Origin: Glycine soja
Taxonomy: Eukaryota > Streptophyta > Magnoliopsida > Fabales > Fabaceae
Assembly: GCF_004193775.1 (NCBI RefSeq)
Contig: NC_041019.1
Coordinates: forward strand, 17,455,020-17,519,019
Length of the DNA stretch: 64,000 bases
Reading direction: 5' to 3'
Part shown: piece after piece, positions 1 to 12,689 of the stretch
How the letters are laid out: every line of letters begins with the position of its first letter
How positions within the stretch are numbered: the stretch's first letter is position 1
Translations under genes and position numbers: made by a program
The notes under the pieces: generated by a model
Databases searched by the model: none
Told to the model about the DNA's origin: nothing
What the model saw: the letters and a program-made list of their open reading frames with translations, nothing else

Positions 1-104
1 ATTTGCCTTTCCAGGATATGTTGTTTACTCTATTGTTGCTTTGTATTTTCCTACTGTGATTGTTCGTGGATACTGTTTTACAGATATTTGTAATAACATT
101 GCAG

Positions 105-3100
105 GTGATGATGAATACAATGAATGTTCCTTCCAAAAGAAGTACATTGGAGAGGAAACTTGACAAGCTCATACTAACTCTATTTGCAACTCTCTTTGTG
201 ATGTGTTTCATTGGAGCCGTAGGCAGGCGAGTTAGACAATTGAGTTTGCCTGGACCCTTCTAATCTGTTGCTAATGTTTACTGGGCTTTAATGTTCAAGT
301 ACATTAGTATAAGGCTGCGATTGATTTGTTTAAACCCTGCGTTAGATTTAGTGTATTTATTACTGTTAATGTGTTTTGATTGACACTATATTGGGAAAAA
401 CCCAAGTCCCACATTGGCTAAAGATAAAACCAAGCAAGAGTATATAAGTGAGGGGCAACCCTCACCCCTTGAGCTAGCTTTTGGGGTTGAGTTAGGCCTA
501 TACTCACATTCTAAGAATCTAAGATGATATCAGAGCATATCCAAGATTAATCCAAAGGGTCACCCACCATTGTTATCCACGCACCAAGCCCAAGAAATGC
601 TGGGCGTGTGGGGTTGTATTGGGAAAAATCCAAATCCCACATCGGCTAAAAATAAAGCCAAGTTAGAGTATATAAGTGAGGGACAACCCTTACCCCTTGA
701 ACTAGCTTTTGGGGTTGAGTTAGGCCTAAACTTAAATTCTAAGAATCTAAGACACTACATGTAGTTCCTCAATCTTTAGATAGTGTTATAAAAGAATAAT
801 GATTAACCTTTTCTAACTATAAAATCTTATAAAAGCAGTTATTACAAAGTGGGAAATGGAGGACTGTATCCATTTTTTATATATTTTGAATTAAATGATG
901 ATGATATTTTGGACAACTTAAACTGAGACAGGTAATCCCTTATTGTGTAATAGTATAGTTTATTTCTAAATGACATTATTGTATTTGTGTAAACTGCAGT
1001 GCTATCTTCGTAAACAAAAAATATTTTTACTTACATCTTGATTCATCAGAGGAGGGCTCAGCACAGTTCAACCCCAAAAACAGATTTTTGGTACTGTGTG
1101 CTTACTCCATCAGGATGAATAGCCATCTCCTTTCTTGCTTTCTCTCTTAAATTATTATTGTTAATTCTATGTTTTGTTGTCAGGTTTTTCTCCTAACTAT
1201 GTTTACCCTAATCACACTATACTCGACTATCATTCCCATTTCACTTTATGTGTCCATAGAGGTTTGTGTCTCACTCATTTATTTATACCCTATAAATGCC
1301 AATGTCATGATTATAAAGAGAAAATGTAATTTATTTTGGTTATTGTACCAGATGATAAAATTTATTCAGTCAACTCAATTTATCAACAAGGACTTGTGCA
1401 TGTACCATAATGAAACCAATACACCTGCATTGGCCAGAACTTCAAATCTGAATGAAGAACTTGGGCAGGTAAGTTGCTGCCTCATTTATTGCTTGAAAGA
1501 AAAACAATTATTACCGATGACAATGAGAAAGGAAGAAAGTGAAAGAGAGAGTACAAACTATGCTCGAAATGGGAATGATTTTTTTTTTTTAAATAAAAGA
1601 AACAATTTTAACTTCAATTCTACATTCTGATTTGAGTAGGTGGAATACATTTTCTCTGACAAAACTGGGACTCTGACAAGAAATTTGATGGAGTTCTTTA
1701 AGTGTTCAATTGGAGGAGAGGTCTATGGAAATGGTGTGACTGAAATTGAGAGAGGATTAGCAGAGCGTAATGGAATGAAGATTGAGGTAAAATATATATG
1801 CATTGTGTAAAAGCAGTTCATCTATAACAAGGGATTGTGCTTATATTGTATTTTCTCTACAGGAAAATAGATCTCCCAATGCAGTGCACGAGAGGGGTTT
1901 TAATTTTGATGATGCTAGGATTATGAGAGGAGCTTGGAGGAATGAACCAAATCCTGATGTCTGCAAGGTAAAAATGAATTTGCTGCTTTACTTTGTATTA
2001 GTGGCTGTGTCTGTTCATTTTCTCAACTCAATTCTGGGTTTCTTGCTTCATAAGTATGACCCTTGCTGACTATAAAGGTTCTATGTATCCATTTACTTTT
2101 CTTAATATATTTCTTTTATAATGGCAAATAGTTGGCTTAAATCTTAGCTTGTCTTATTATAATATAAAGATTGTTTCTTGAAATGTTTGTGTCGTATTGA
2201 TGTATGCATGTCCTGTGTCATATCCACGATTCCTAGGTAATCATCAGATCTTATATTTATAAACCTAATATTCAAGCACTGTTGGCGAAGTCTAGATTCT
2301 TCATTTTGGAAGAGAAGTATATGTATATTCATATTGTTTAATATGCTCATGATATGAACTGTGCCATGGTTTAGTAATTAGTACGTTATGTAAAGCAATG
2401 TAATATTCCTTTTTGTTTTTTGCTATGTAGGAATTCTTCAGATGCCTTGCTATATGCCATACTGTACTGCCTGAGGGTGATGAGTCCCCTGAAAAGATCA
2501 GATATCAAGCTGCATCACCAGATGAGGCTGCTTTGGTTATTGCTGCAAAACACTTTGGTTTCTTTTTCTACAGGTTCAATGTTCAAACTTCTTGATTATG
2601 TTCTATTTATCTTCATAACATCTAGGTAAAAATTGGGGGGCGGGGGGGGGGGGGGGGGGGGGGGGTGGGTGGGTGGGTGGGTATGGTTAAGTATTGAGCC
2701 TCCAACATTCACTTCACAACCAGCTACAACCTCATTGGTGGTATCCCCATGTTAATAGGATGGAGATCTTGTGTTCACCTTTTCTGTCTCAACATAATAG
2801 ATTTTCAGTAATCCTGCCACTTGTCTTTCATCCAAATTTCAATTTCAAAATTATAACATGAAGTCCCATTATACTCTGTTGTTGACTGAAAAGTTGGAAA
2901 TCAGAGAATAAAGAAGTTAAATTAAAGATGCAAGTGAGCCTTTAGACTCATGCTGGATGGTTTGCTGTTGGATGAAAATTGTGACATCACTAATTACTCG
3001 TTGATACATGTTTCCAACAAAATAAGGATTGCATGCTTCTATAGGAGCAGCAAACATAGCTTGATGGGAACAGTACATGAAAGGTTGATTGGTTGATGCC

Positions 3101-6100
3101 AACTCTCTATGAAAATCTTGATATATTATAGTCTTTTGCTTAAGTGGCTATAAAAGAAAAGACTTGTTACTGAGTGAGTAATGAGCATGAAGAGTCACAG
3201 TTGGGACACAGAATCTGCATCCTTTTTAGTAGGGACAAAATGATCGTAAAAAGTTATAATGAGAATTACATGGAATGCAAGATTTTTTTTTTGGGTTAAG
3301 TTGAAGTTCCCTGAACTTCTTTAACTGATTTATTATAACTCCTCACTTTCTTAATTTTGTATTTATCATTTTAAAAATTCATATGCTTGGAACATATTAG
3401 GGTATGAGAGAAATGAAAAGTGAATCATAAATGTGTATTGAGCTTAAAATGTAAAAACTCAACTATAATACTCCAGAACAAGCTATTTATAGAGAAAACT
3501 AACTCATAACTGGCAGTTTGACAGCTAAATGAACTGTATTCAGTTAGTTACACAGAGAGATCAATAGAGAACATATCGAGTTGTATGTTAAAGGAAAACT
3601 CCATGGTTGAACTTTGTTTATTGTTCATCTGCTATTATTAATTGTTTGTAGGCATATATGATAATATATAATCCAGAGTTGTTAGTGGGCATGTGTTTTG
3701 TTTTTTGATCAGCAAAATAAATGTATTATATATATATAAATGAAACAGTACCAGAGGTACTAATACAAAAGGGATATACAATCCTTATATCTAGACGCCA
3801 GAAATGAATGGTACTCTAGATATGAGGAGAACATCTAGTTAGTGGGCATGTGTGCTACTAAGTACTAAATACTAATACGTTGTTTAGAATATAAAAGAGA
3901 TATTCTTGTGTACATTAGGTGTTCAGTTGAATTTTTGGATTGGATGTCTTGAAAATGTAGTTAGCTTGACCAATACTGCATTGTAGGACCCAAATTTTAC
4001 AGTGTTATATTATTCTTCCGGTTTAGTTATTCGTCTATCTTATACTCTGAAATCTGAGTTGAACTGTTATTTAATATGCAAAGTGGCAACATGAGTGCAT
4101 GAATCCTTTTACAATGCCAAATATGCCTTTCTATTGTTGCTTCTGCCACTGGTTTGTCTATATAACTGTTAGATTTAAAGTTATTTCAGTTTGAGTTGAT
4201 GCAAATCATTATGATTCTTTGTCAGACGCACACCTACAATGATATATGTTCGTGAATCTCATGTTGAGAAAATGGGCAAAGTTCAAGATGTGTCTTATGA
4301 GATTTTAAATGTGCTCGAGTTTAATAGGTAACCGTCCCCCCTACTGGTACACTTTAAATTTTATGGTTTTTATATTTTCTTCTGAACATTGTAATCTTTG
4401 TTCCATTAATAGTACAAGGAAGCGTCAGTCTGTTGTTTGTCGTTATCCTGATGGAAGGCTTGTACTATACTGTAAGGTAATAATTTCTTGAGGCTTCCTC
4501 TCAAAAATTTGCTTGGATTTGGCTATGATGACATCTTACATGGAGCTTGCTTTTCGCAGGGTGCTGATAATGTAGTCTATGAGAGACTAGCTGATGGTAA
4601 TAATAATATCAAGAAAGTCACCAGGGAGCATTTGGAACAATTTGGATCTGCTGGATTACGCACCTTATGCCTAGCCTACAAAGAATTGCATCCTGATGTT
4701 TATGAAAGCTGGAATGAGAAGTTTATCCAGGCCAAGTCTTCTCTAAATGATCGTGAAAAGAAATTGGATGAGGTTAAGTTTATCCTACTTGCACAGAAGC
4801 TTCTATATGCATATTTAGCATCAAACAATTTATATTTTTTGAATGGATTACCTCAATAAGTAGTTAAATTTCACTAAAATATTGTTTTGATGATTTCTCT
4901 GTAAAATTTTGTCAAGTTAGGTAGCTTGCTTGCTTTTCATTGCATCAGTCCAACATCATTGGATTCTAAAGAGTTAAGATTAAAAAGAAACTGATGCACT
5001 GTCTTATTAATTTAAACCCTTAACCCTAAACCAAACCTCACTAGCCACAGAACAAAAGAAAGGAACTATGCTATTCAGCAGATTCTTAAATTCTGTAGCA
5101 TTACTCTCAAACTTGGACAGAATGCATACATTAGACAGTTGCCACCAGTTACCTGAGCTAATTTTGGTTCTGATAAAGTGAAAATGGCCCTGTGCCCACA
5201 AGGCACTTACTTATTGAGCTAGTTTTAACAATCAATAAACTTTGCACTTTCCACTTGGACCCTATTAAAAAACTACAAAACATTAAACCATGACAGTATG
5301 AAAATTTAAGAATACATCACCAAAACAGAGAAACAAAAAATTCCATCTTACCTTCTCTTAAATTTCTCTAATTTCTTGAAGTAATAATTGATAATAGTTT
5401 GCTTCATTTCATTGTTTCTTAAATTAAATGCTGCAACCAGAGAGTGAAATCCTAATATGATGATTAGAAAAAAAAAATTATGCTATTCTTAATATTCTTA
5501 GCTACACAGTTTGCAACCATATTTTTTATGGTAATGATTTCCTTTTTGAAACTGCTTGCATGTTTGGATGTGTTTTATTTTCAAGATTATAATCTGATTG
5601 ATAGAAAATAACTGTCAGTGTTACTATTCAAAGTTTTTGATAATTTAAATTGGAATCCGAGATTATAATCTTAACAAAGAAAAAGGGTCTTTTATGACAA
5701 ACAAAATTTTGGAAATTATGATTATTAAAGCTAACAGATTATTTTTGAGTTAACTTTTGTTTTTCCATTTGATTCCCAACAGTTAATTAGTTTAAATACA
5801 AAATCAACTACGACAAATAACTTCACACTCTCTTTTGTATTTTTGCTTTTACTAAAAACATTTTTTTTTTAGACAATTCAAATGAAATAGATTATCTTAA
5901 AACCATTTTTTTACGAACCTCCAAAGAATAAGACTTATGTCACAATCAATTATAACAATAATCAATTTACTAAATCCCTAGTTGTAAAAGATTAACTTGA
6001 GTGCAGAATGCTTGGATTTCATTGTGTTAAGTTACTAATGTGAATTATTCTCTTACTGACGTGTCTAGAAATGATACAGGTGGCAGAACTTATTGAAAAT

Positions 6101-8907
6101 GATCTCATTTTAATTGGTAGCACAGCCATTGAAGACAAGCTTCAAGAGGGAGTACCAGCTTGCATAGAGACTCTGCAAAGAGCTGGTATTAAAATTTGGG
6201 TTCTTACAGGGGACAAGATTGAAACAGCGATAAACATAGCCTATGGTGAGACTGTTTTGAATTAGACCCATTTTTTTTCTTCTTTTTATGCTTATGTTAA
6301 TCTGCCCAAAAGTGTAGCAGCAGTTATCTCATTTTATATCTTTTTTCCACCTTGCTGCAGCATGCAACTTGATAAACAATGAGATGAAGCAATTTGTTAT
6401 TAGTTCAGAAACTGATGCAATTAGAGAAGTTGAAGACAGGGTACTGTCACTTTTCGCTATCATGTTTTGCTCATAGTTCTTAGTTTTTCTGACTGCAATA
6501 GTTGCATTGTTTTGTAATTTATTTAGGGTGACCAAGTGGAAATTGCACGGTTTATTAAAGAAGAAGTGAAAAGAGAACTGAAGAAATGCCTCGAGGAAGC
6601 ACAGAGCTCTTTTCAGTCCCTATCTGGACCAAAATTAGCACTTGTAATTGATGGAAAATGTCTAATGTATGCATTGGATCCAAGTTTGAGAGTGATGCTG
6701 CTGAATCTAAGTTTGAATTGTCACGCTGTAGTTTGCTGCCGAGTTTCTCCTTTACAGAAAGCACAGGTAAAGTTTGTATTGTGTCAATAACTTATTTGTT
6801 GACTTATTGCTCAGTTACTAATCTTGCTTATATGTAGAGTGTTTATGTTGTCCAAGAAGCTATTTTTGATTTAATTTTTGGCTTAGTGAGTAGGAGTTGC
6901 TTAAAGTAACTGCCTAGTAGAATTTGGCGTTGTTTAGCTTATGAAAATTTTCCATTATTTGTTCACTATATCTGCTTACAGGTCACGAGTATGGTCAAGA
7001 AAGGTGCACAAAAAATTACACTTAGTATTGGTGATGGAGCCAATGATGTTAGCATGATTCAAGCTGCTCATGTTGGCGTTGGCATAAGTGGGATGGAGGG
7101 AATGCAAGCTGTGATGGCCAGCGATTTTGCCATTGCACAGTTCCGTTACCTTGCAGATTTGCTTCTTGTTCATGGCCGATGGTCATATTTGCGAATATGC
7201 AAGGTATAATGTTTTGTTAACTGCAATTTATGCTAGTGTTACTGTTTATTTGTAATAACACTCAAATTGGTTATTGCAGGTTGTGATATACTTCTTTTAC
7301 AAGAACCTCACCTTCACTCTTACTCAGTTTTGGTTTACATTTCAAACTGGGTTTTCTGGTCAGAGATTCTATGATGATTGGTTTCAGTCATTATATAATG
7401 TTATCTTCACAGCACTTCCTGTAATCATTGTTGGATTATTTGACAAGGTAGGATATTCGTTCCAACAGTTACTTTTGCAGTTGTGCTCCACTTGTTACAT
7501 TACAGTTTTTCTTCATGGATGGCATGTTTTGATTAGTTTCTTGTGCCTTTGCCAGGATGTCAGTTCATCTCTATCCAAGAAATATCCTGAACTATACATG
7601 GAAGGAATAAGAAATGTTTTCTTCAAATGGAAAGTTGTGGCCATATGGGCTTTCTTTTCTGTATACCAGTCTCTAATATTCTTCTATTTTGTGAGTACTA
7701 CAAATTTAAGTGCTAAAAACTCAGCAGGCAAGGTATTTGGACTCTGGGATGTCAGTACAATGGCCTTCACTTGTGTTGTAATAACCGTCAACTTGCGACT
7801 GCTTATGATTTGTAATTCGATCACTAGATGGCACTATATTAGTGTTGGTGGAAGTATATTAGCCTGGTTTATTTTTATTTTTATATATTCAGGGATTAGC
7901 ACTCCTTATGATCGTCAGGTGAATTCCCTCTTTCTACTCTGGGTGTGTTGTGTTGAAAAAGAAAATCTGGCAATTTCCTTATGACCCATTAAGAATGCTG
8001 TTAACTTGAGTTCTGTTTCATTTTCTGCAGGAGAATATTTATTTTGTCATATATGTCTTGATGAGTACATTCTACTTCTATGTCATGCTACTTCTAGTTC
8101 CTATTGCTGCACTTTTCTGTGACTTTGTTTACCAAGGGTAAGGTTCAGATTTGAAGAACTTGTATTTTTTGTTTATGCATAATATGGATAAAGATAACAG
8201 TATGCTATCAGAACTCAAGATCAAGAAACACAATGATAAATATCTATGTTTCGTCATGCTCTGGAAGTACAACTGTTAATACATGAAAAGGATCTCAATT
8301 TCAAGAGATGTTAATCTTTTATAATGTTCATTTGATAAAATGGACACTGCGGCATCATCTCTCATTGTACTTGAAATATTTTGCATTTTAACAATGGAAA
8401 CATATTTTATGGACAGGTGAACATAGTGAATTTAAGTGAGTATCCTATGTTATTTGTATGTATGTGACCGATAGCTTTAGAGCATGTAAAAAACTTGACA
8501 TTCATTAACTATATTCCCTTATGAAATGGTGGCATCTATTCCTGCCACCAATATTTTTGTATTCATCCTGCTTTGTTCATTTTAGTTCATTTGGCTACAG
8601 GGTTCAAAGATGGTTCTTCCCCTATGATTATCAGATTATTCAAGAAATGCATAGAGATGAGGTAGATAGCACTGGTAGAGCACAGCTGCTGGAGATAGGG
8701 AACCAGCTTACACCAGCTGAGGCAAGGAGTCATGCTATATCTCAACTCCCACGCGAAATATCAAAGCACACTGGGTTTGCTTTTGATTCACCTGGGTATG
8801 AATCCTTTTTTGCCTCACAGCTCGGTGTATATGCTCCACCCAAGGCATGGGATGTAGCAAGAAGAGCTAGCATGAGATCACGGCCAAAGATTGGGCAGCA
8901 AAAATAA
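105..8907 (+). CDS. ALA3: Phospholipid-transporting P4-ATPase ALA3 (flippase), 3' part of gene
   Basis: Eighteen exons join in frame to 944 codons: 105-226, 1000-1090, 1184-1261, 1352-1468, 1640-1786, 1863-1967, 2431-2573, 4226-4327, 4413-4476, 4560-4772, 6080-6245, 6361-6440, 6527-6766, 6982-7203, 7280-7447, 7556-7918, 8031-8137, 8601-8907 (stop 8905). Exon lengths keep phase and no stops occur. The product flips aminophospholipids across Golgi/endomembranes, with an ALIS beta-subunit (family knowledge). Seen: phosphorylation motif DKTGTLT (exon 5), [11 protein letters not shown] nucleotide-binding region, TGDK (exon 11), [11 protein letters not shown] hinge (exon 14), then hydrophobic membrane segments. 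The [12 protein letters not shown] and [15 protein letters not shown] stretches match the ALA3 clade rather than ALA4-12. About 270 N-terminal residues (actuator domain, first membrane helices) lie upstream of the window. The first intron begins GC; introns of 1.65 kb (2574-4225) and 1.3 kb (4773-6079) are repeat-loaded. Confidence 0.95.
387..752 (+). mobile_element. TRIM (terminal-repeat retrotransposon in miniature) inside an ALA3 intron
   Basis: Two direct repeats of about 138 bp (387-524 and 615-752) share long identical blocks, including GAGTATATAAGTGAGG and GCTTTTGGGGTTGAGTTAGG. The first is followed at once by TGATATCAGAGC (525-536), one base from the initiator-tRNA-Met primer binding site TGGTATCAGAGC. 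A G-rich polypurine stretch (GTGTGGGG, about 606-613) precedes the second repeat. CACTA flanks the unit at 384-388 and 753-757, a plausible 5-bp target duplication if two bases of the 5' LTR were lost. The interior is only about 90 bp and noncoding. It lies on the sense strand of the host gene. Confidence 0.85.
2635..2682 (+). repeat. Poly-G tract followed by GGGT repeats in ALA3 intron
   Basis: Nearly 50 bases of G, with a single C and then five GGGT-type units, lie on the coding strand about 60 bp after exon 7. It has obvious G-quadruplex potential in DNA and in the pre-mRNA. Exact length is uncertain because such runs are assembly-prone. Confidence 0.8.
3700..3835 (-). repeat. Possible LINE 3' tail remnant in ALA3 intron
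   Basis: Read on the minus strand this stretch gives a TTAGTACCTCTGGTACT motif, then an AT-rich stretch, GCTGATCAAAAAAC and an A-rich end. A similar arrangement (AGTACCTTTGGTACTTAAT, then GCTGATAAAAAAAATAAAAAA) occurs at 41,590-41,650. Both look like ends of plant LINE-type elements. No coding part is left here. Confidence 0.35.
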
Positions 8908-9320
8908 CTGGAGTAGGATCATTGTACATTGCATAGTTTCGGTTTTCCACCTTGAGAGCCAGCCTAGGAATTCTCTAAAATTAGGATGTGCCATATTAAA
9001 TATTTAGTCATTTTCATTTAGGATATATTTTTCTTTTTTCTTTCCTTTTTTCTTTTTGGGTGATAGGGGGATTAGTTCAGGATTCGTCAGATGTACATTC
9101 CAGGATATTTCAGCAATTAGTATAGTCAATTTTGTGAAGTTCAGTACTTTTCTTGTGCCTTAATTCGTGGAGTTCAATACTTTTCTTTGTATTGGATTTA
9201 CCTAATTAGTTTTTGGATATCTGCAATGTCGGATTGTTTTGTTGAAATTCATGCACAAAGTGTTATTTATGATAACCTTTCTTTCTGTGCTATTAAATGC
9301 ATCCTTTTACATTCTATACT
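8908..9320 (+). other. Likely 3' UTR and downstream flank of ALA3
   Basis: This T-rich stretch directly follows the ALA3 stop codon and has no open frame. No unambiguous AATAAA signal is visible, which is common in plants, so the polyadenylation site is not called. Confidence 0.5.
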
Positions 9321-9557
9321 AAATTAATGGTGTGTGGTTATGAGGAAGGAAAGGAAGGGAATATGCGGGGGAAAAATAACAAGAGTAGTAGGTGAGAATA
9401 CTAGATATAAAGGTTTGGTTTAAAAGTGGAATAGAGAGAAAATATTTGAATAGAAGTTATTTGGTGGTAAAAAAGTAAAGAGAAATTAATATTGAATATT
9501 ATTATTATTATTATTATTATTATTTGAATAGAAGTTCTTGTAATTTGACATTTTTTT

Positions 9558-9717
9558 GTTTTAATTTTTATAAAATATATTTGTTTTATTTTTTTATCTT
9601 TAACGTGTTTTGGATAATAATTTTTTTGTTGCTCAAAATATTTTTTTATTGTTTAAAGCATTATAAATAGTGTTTTAAGGATGAAAAATAAAACAAACAT
9701 TTTATAAAGATTAAAAC
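9558..9717. repeat. Imperfect inverted repeat (MITE or foldback-like)
   Basis: GTTTTAATTTTTATAAAAT at 9558 is matched on the opposite strand by ATTTTATAAAGATTAAAAC ending at 9717. Both are followed inward by matching TTGTTTTATTTTT/AAAAATAAAACAA blocks. The arms are about 40 bp with about 75 bp between them. ATT microsatellites lie on both sides (9498-9523 and 9789-9802). Confidence 0.5.
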
Positions 9718-11137
9718 GGAAAATAAATTTATAGGGACGAAAATAAAAAAAAATATTAAATTGTCAGGATGAAAAATGTATTTAAACATTATTATTATTA
9801 TTATGGTATAGAATAATCTGGATGAAGTACTAGTAGTGTTTGAAACTTAATTTTGTGCACTTTTGCTCATTTTTGCATAGAAAAAAAAATTATGTGTGAT
9901 CCACATGTTTTTTTTTTTTTTTTTGCTTTTTTTAATTTCTTCACATTTCAATCTATTAAGCACCAACATTCTTTTACTTTCACTCTCTTCCTCTTTTCAT
10001 GCCAGTTCAACCTATCAAACAATGTAAAGATGATCCATTATATTGTTATCAAGCATATCATGGTTGGCATGGGCATCCTTATGACTGCGTTAGAACATCC
10101 ACAATGAGTGTTGTTTAATGGGTTGTTTAATAAAACAAAAAATATTGTTTTAATGTGTCACATATGATTTTGAATTGCTTAAAATTAGAGAGTTGCTTAT
10201 ATAAACAATTATTGCTCATGAATTGCTAACTTTGTATTGAATATAGGAGAAAAATAAAATATTTGTGAGCTAATCAATTTTTTAATAAACATACCTGTTG
10301 GAGAGAAAATTAATTAAGTTGTTTAATATTGAAGTGACATAAATTAAGAAAAATTATTATTCATAATGGGTATATCTCACAAATATTATCTTTTAATAAG
10401 AATTGTTTACATCAAAAGATACAGGTTGTCTTTTAATAACTATAATTATAATGGGTATATCTCAATTTGATGTCCACTTTTTACTAAACACTTTTGTCAT
10501 TTATTCTTATTAAATAAACCTCTCTTTGAATTAGGTGTGAGCATTGGCCTCATTAAGTGATTGGATTAGATTTATCCTTGCTCAAACTAGATTCAATTCG
10601 ATCAAGATCTAAAATACATGAGAAAAGTCCAAGTTGACTAATTTTTTTAAGACATTATACTAATTTTATCAGGACAACCCAAAACTAATCCTTGCTCGTC
10701 TTAAAAAAAAATGCATCGGATCCATTTTCAAAATTCAAAGCTTTGAACTCATTCAAATCAACCTCATATCAGACCAAATTAACGGGTTGGGTTAAATAAC
10801 CCCTACATTAAATAACTACCATGTTTTTCAATAATTTATTTTGCTTTAACTCTCTTTCTCTCTCTTCTTATAGAATTAATTGTACACTCACTTTTTATTT
10901 AGCTTCCTTTATCTTCCTTTTTTATTTTATTTGTACTTTGAAAAATCTCTTTCTCCTTATAATAATACCCACACCTATTACCATTTTTTCGTGCTGATCT
11001 TGTTCGTGGTTGTAATCACTGAACTAGTTCTTTAATCGCTAAAAATAATTTTCTATAGCAGTGTCTCTCTAAGATTCAATGGTAGCTGGCTTTGCTTAAA
11101 AGTGCTAATATAGTCGTTATATTTTAGAGAATTAGAA

Positions 11138-11141
<4 letters not shown>

Positions 11142-11206
<65 letters not shown>
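11142..11206. repeat. (TA)n followed by a long T run
   Basis: A TA dinucleotide array of about 30 bases runs straight into more than 30 T residues. On the minus strand the T run is an A tail that ends the GC-richer sequence at 11,207-11,500. Confidence 0.85.
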
Positions 11207-11209
<3 letters not shown>

Positions 11210-11500
11210 CCCCAACTACGCACAATGCAACGCCGATCTGACTTTGAGCATTGGTATCATGGTCCTGCCCCCAACGCGTGCATTAGTGGTTGTAGGAACG
11301 TGATGCATAACGACGGCGGTGTGATCGGATAGTACATGGAAGCGGCGATGTCGACGCAGGCAGATTGTACAACAGAGTTGAAAGTTGCTAAAAGCAAGCT
11401 GCGTTATCGTTCTCGTTGGGATCTTATTCGTATATGTAAATTGCTCATCATCTTCATTCAATTGACTAAAGTTTTCTATCATTTTATTTAATTATAATGG
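11207..11500 (-). other. Poly(A)-ended sequence, possible retroposed fragment
   Basis: On the minus strand an open frame of 88 codons (11,482 to 11,216) ends a few bases before the A run. Base composition is clearly GC-richer than its surroundings, and an A tail at the frame's end is what a retrocopy or non-LTR element would leave. I do not recognise the peptide, which has Cys, His and Arg clusters but no known motif. It could be chance. Confidence 0.3.
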
Positions 11501-12411
11501 GTTGGAGTGGCTACTGTTGCACGGTGGCATGTACAAGTCGTGGTGGTGAGAGAAGATGAAAACAAGAAAAAGGAAATGGGTTGAAAAGTGTGAAGCATGT
11601 AGAAGAAAGAGAAACGAGACTTTTTAATTTAAATTAAATTAAACATAAATTACTATTTTATTCTTAAAATAAATAAATTAAAATAAAAACAATGGTTTTT
11701 TTTTCATACATATTTTGTTGCATAATGATAATGCACTCCAACTCACCTAAAAATGAAGAGCGTGTATATTAATAAATCTCTCTATATATGTGAATTTACT
11801 GATGTACATACTTATACATTTATGTTTTTTTAGTATGAATATATTAAAAAGTTATAGTATTAATATATTTTAAGATATCCGTTAATTATAATTTGTTAAC
11901 TCATTAACATTAACGATGCGTATGTTAACAAATCCATTAACATTTATTAAGGTATAGATCCTTATTTCTTTAGGATAATTGTTACATTAGTGTATTTTAA
12001 AATAATCTATAGAATAATAGAATGTGTGTTAATATATATATATATATTGCGGAAGGGATCCAACGGACAGATAGGAAGTAAGAATGCAATATAATGGAAA
12101 GATTATGCATTATACAATTTCAAAAGCAGATATCAAGGACACACTTTTGCAGGCTTACAAATCTCAGATTTTTGAAAACAAAAGAGAAATAGAAGAGTAA
12201 GATAAATTAAAACATTAGAAGAAATAGAAGCGGCAACAGAGCCGCACAGGATCTGTGAGGGGGGAGAAGAGAAATAAAAGAAACTTTGAATTTATTCGAA
12301 TTGAAATTGAAAGAAGAGCTTACAAAAGATTTCCTAATGCAGAGCACCTCTCTCTAAAAACTTGGAAAATGGCTATTTGAAAGGGTGTCTTACATTATGG
12401 CCGATGACTCA

Positions 12412-12419
12412 TTTTATAG
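12412..12419 (-). promoter_or_regulatory. TATA box of the pararetroviral intergenic region
   Basis: CTATAAAA on the minus strand lies in a noncoding stretch (about 12,055-12,625) that follows the second viral frame and contains no long ORF. Position and composition fit the pregenomic RNA promoter of this virus family. Activity in this copy is unknown. Confidence 0.5.
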
Positions 12420-12577
12420 CTGAAAAATTCACTATTTGCTACAGCACCGGTTACTTGACCGGAACTATTTCTACAGTAACACATACAATAGGTTATGTGA
12501 TCGATAATACAATTAACAATTTAATCATCATTCAAAGAAATACCAAAACAATCATGTTCTTTCTGGTAGAAAGGGTT

Positions 12578-12600
12578 GTTAGTCGTCATTTACGACTAAC
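12578..12600. other. Perfect 8-bp stem hairpin
   Basis: GTTAGTCG and CGACTAAC flank a 7-base loop just past the end of the viral second frame. It may belong to the viral leader/intergenic region. No function is assigned. Confidence 0.6.
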
Positions 12601-12689
12601 TTTTATATTGAATAGTTATATGAAATTAGCATCTTTCCCTCAATTTATGGTTCTTTTTGTAGGATTTGTACATATTTTCATGTTTAGTT

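Larger units (their letters stand above)
9718..12040. other. AT-rich intergenic DNA, no gene recognised
   Basis: I see no conserved coding region here. It holds a partial direct repeat with ATAATGGGTATATCTCA at about 10,365 and 10,451, and general AT-rich DNA. The separately listed AT/T tract and a GC-richer patch at 11,207-11,500 are the only distinct structures. Confidence 0.5.

Noticed and set aside
1169..1630. Single 153-codon gene in the ALA3 region
   Set aside because: It only spans ALA3 exons 3 and 4 plus read-through introns; the splice borders show it is part of the flippase.
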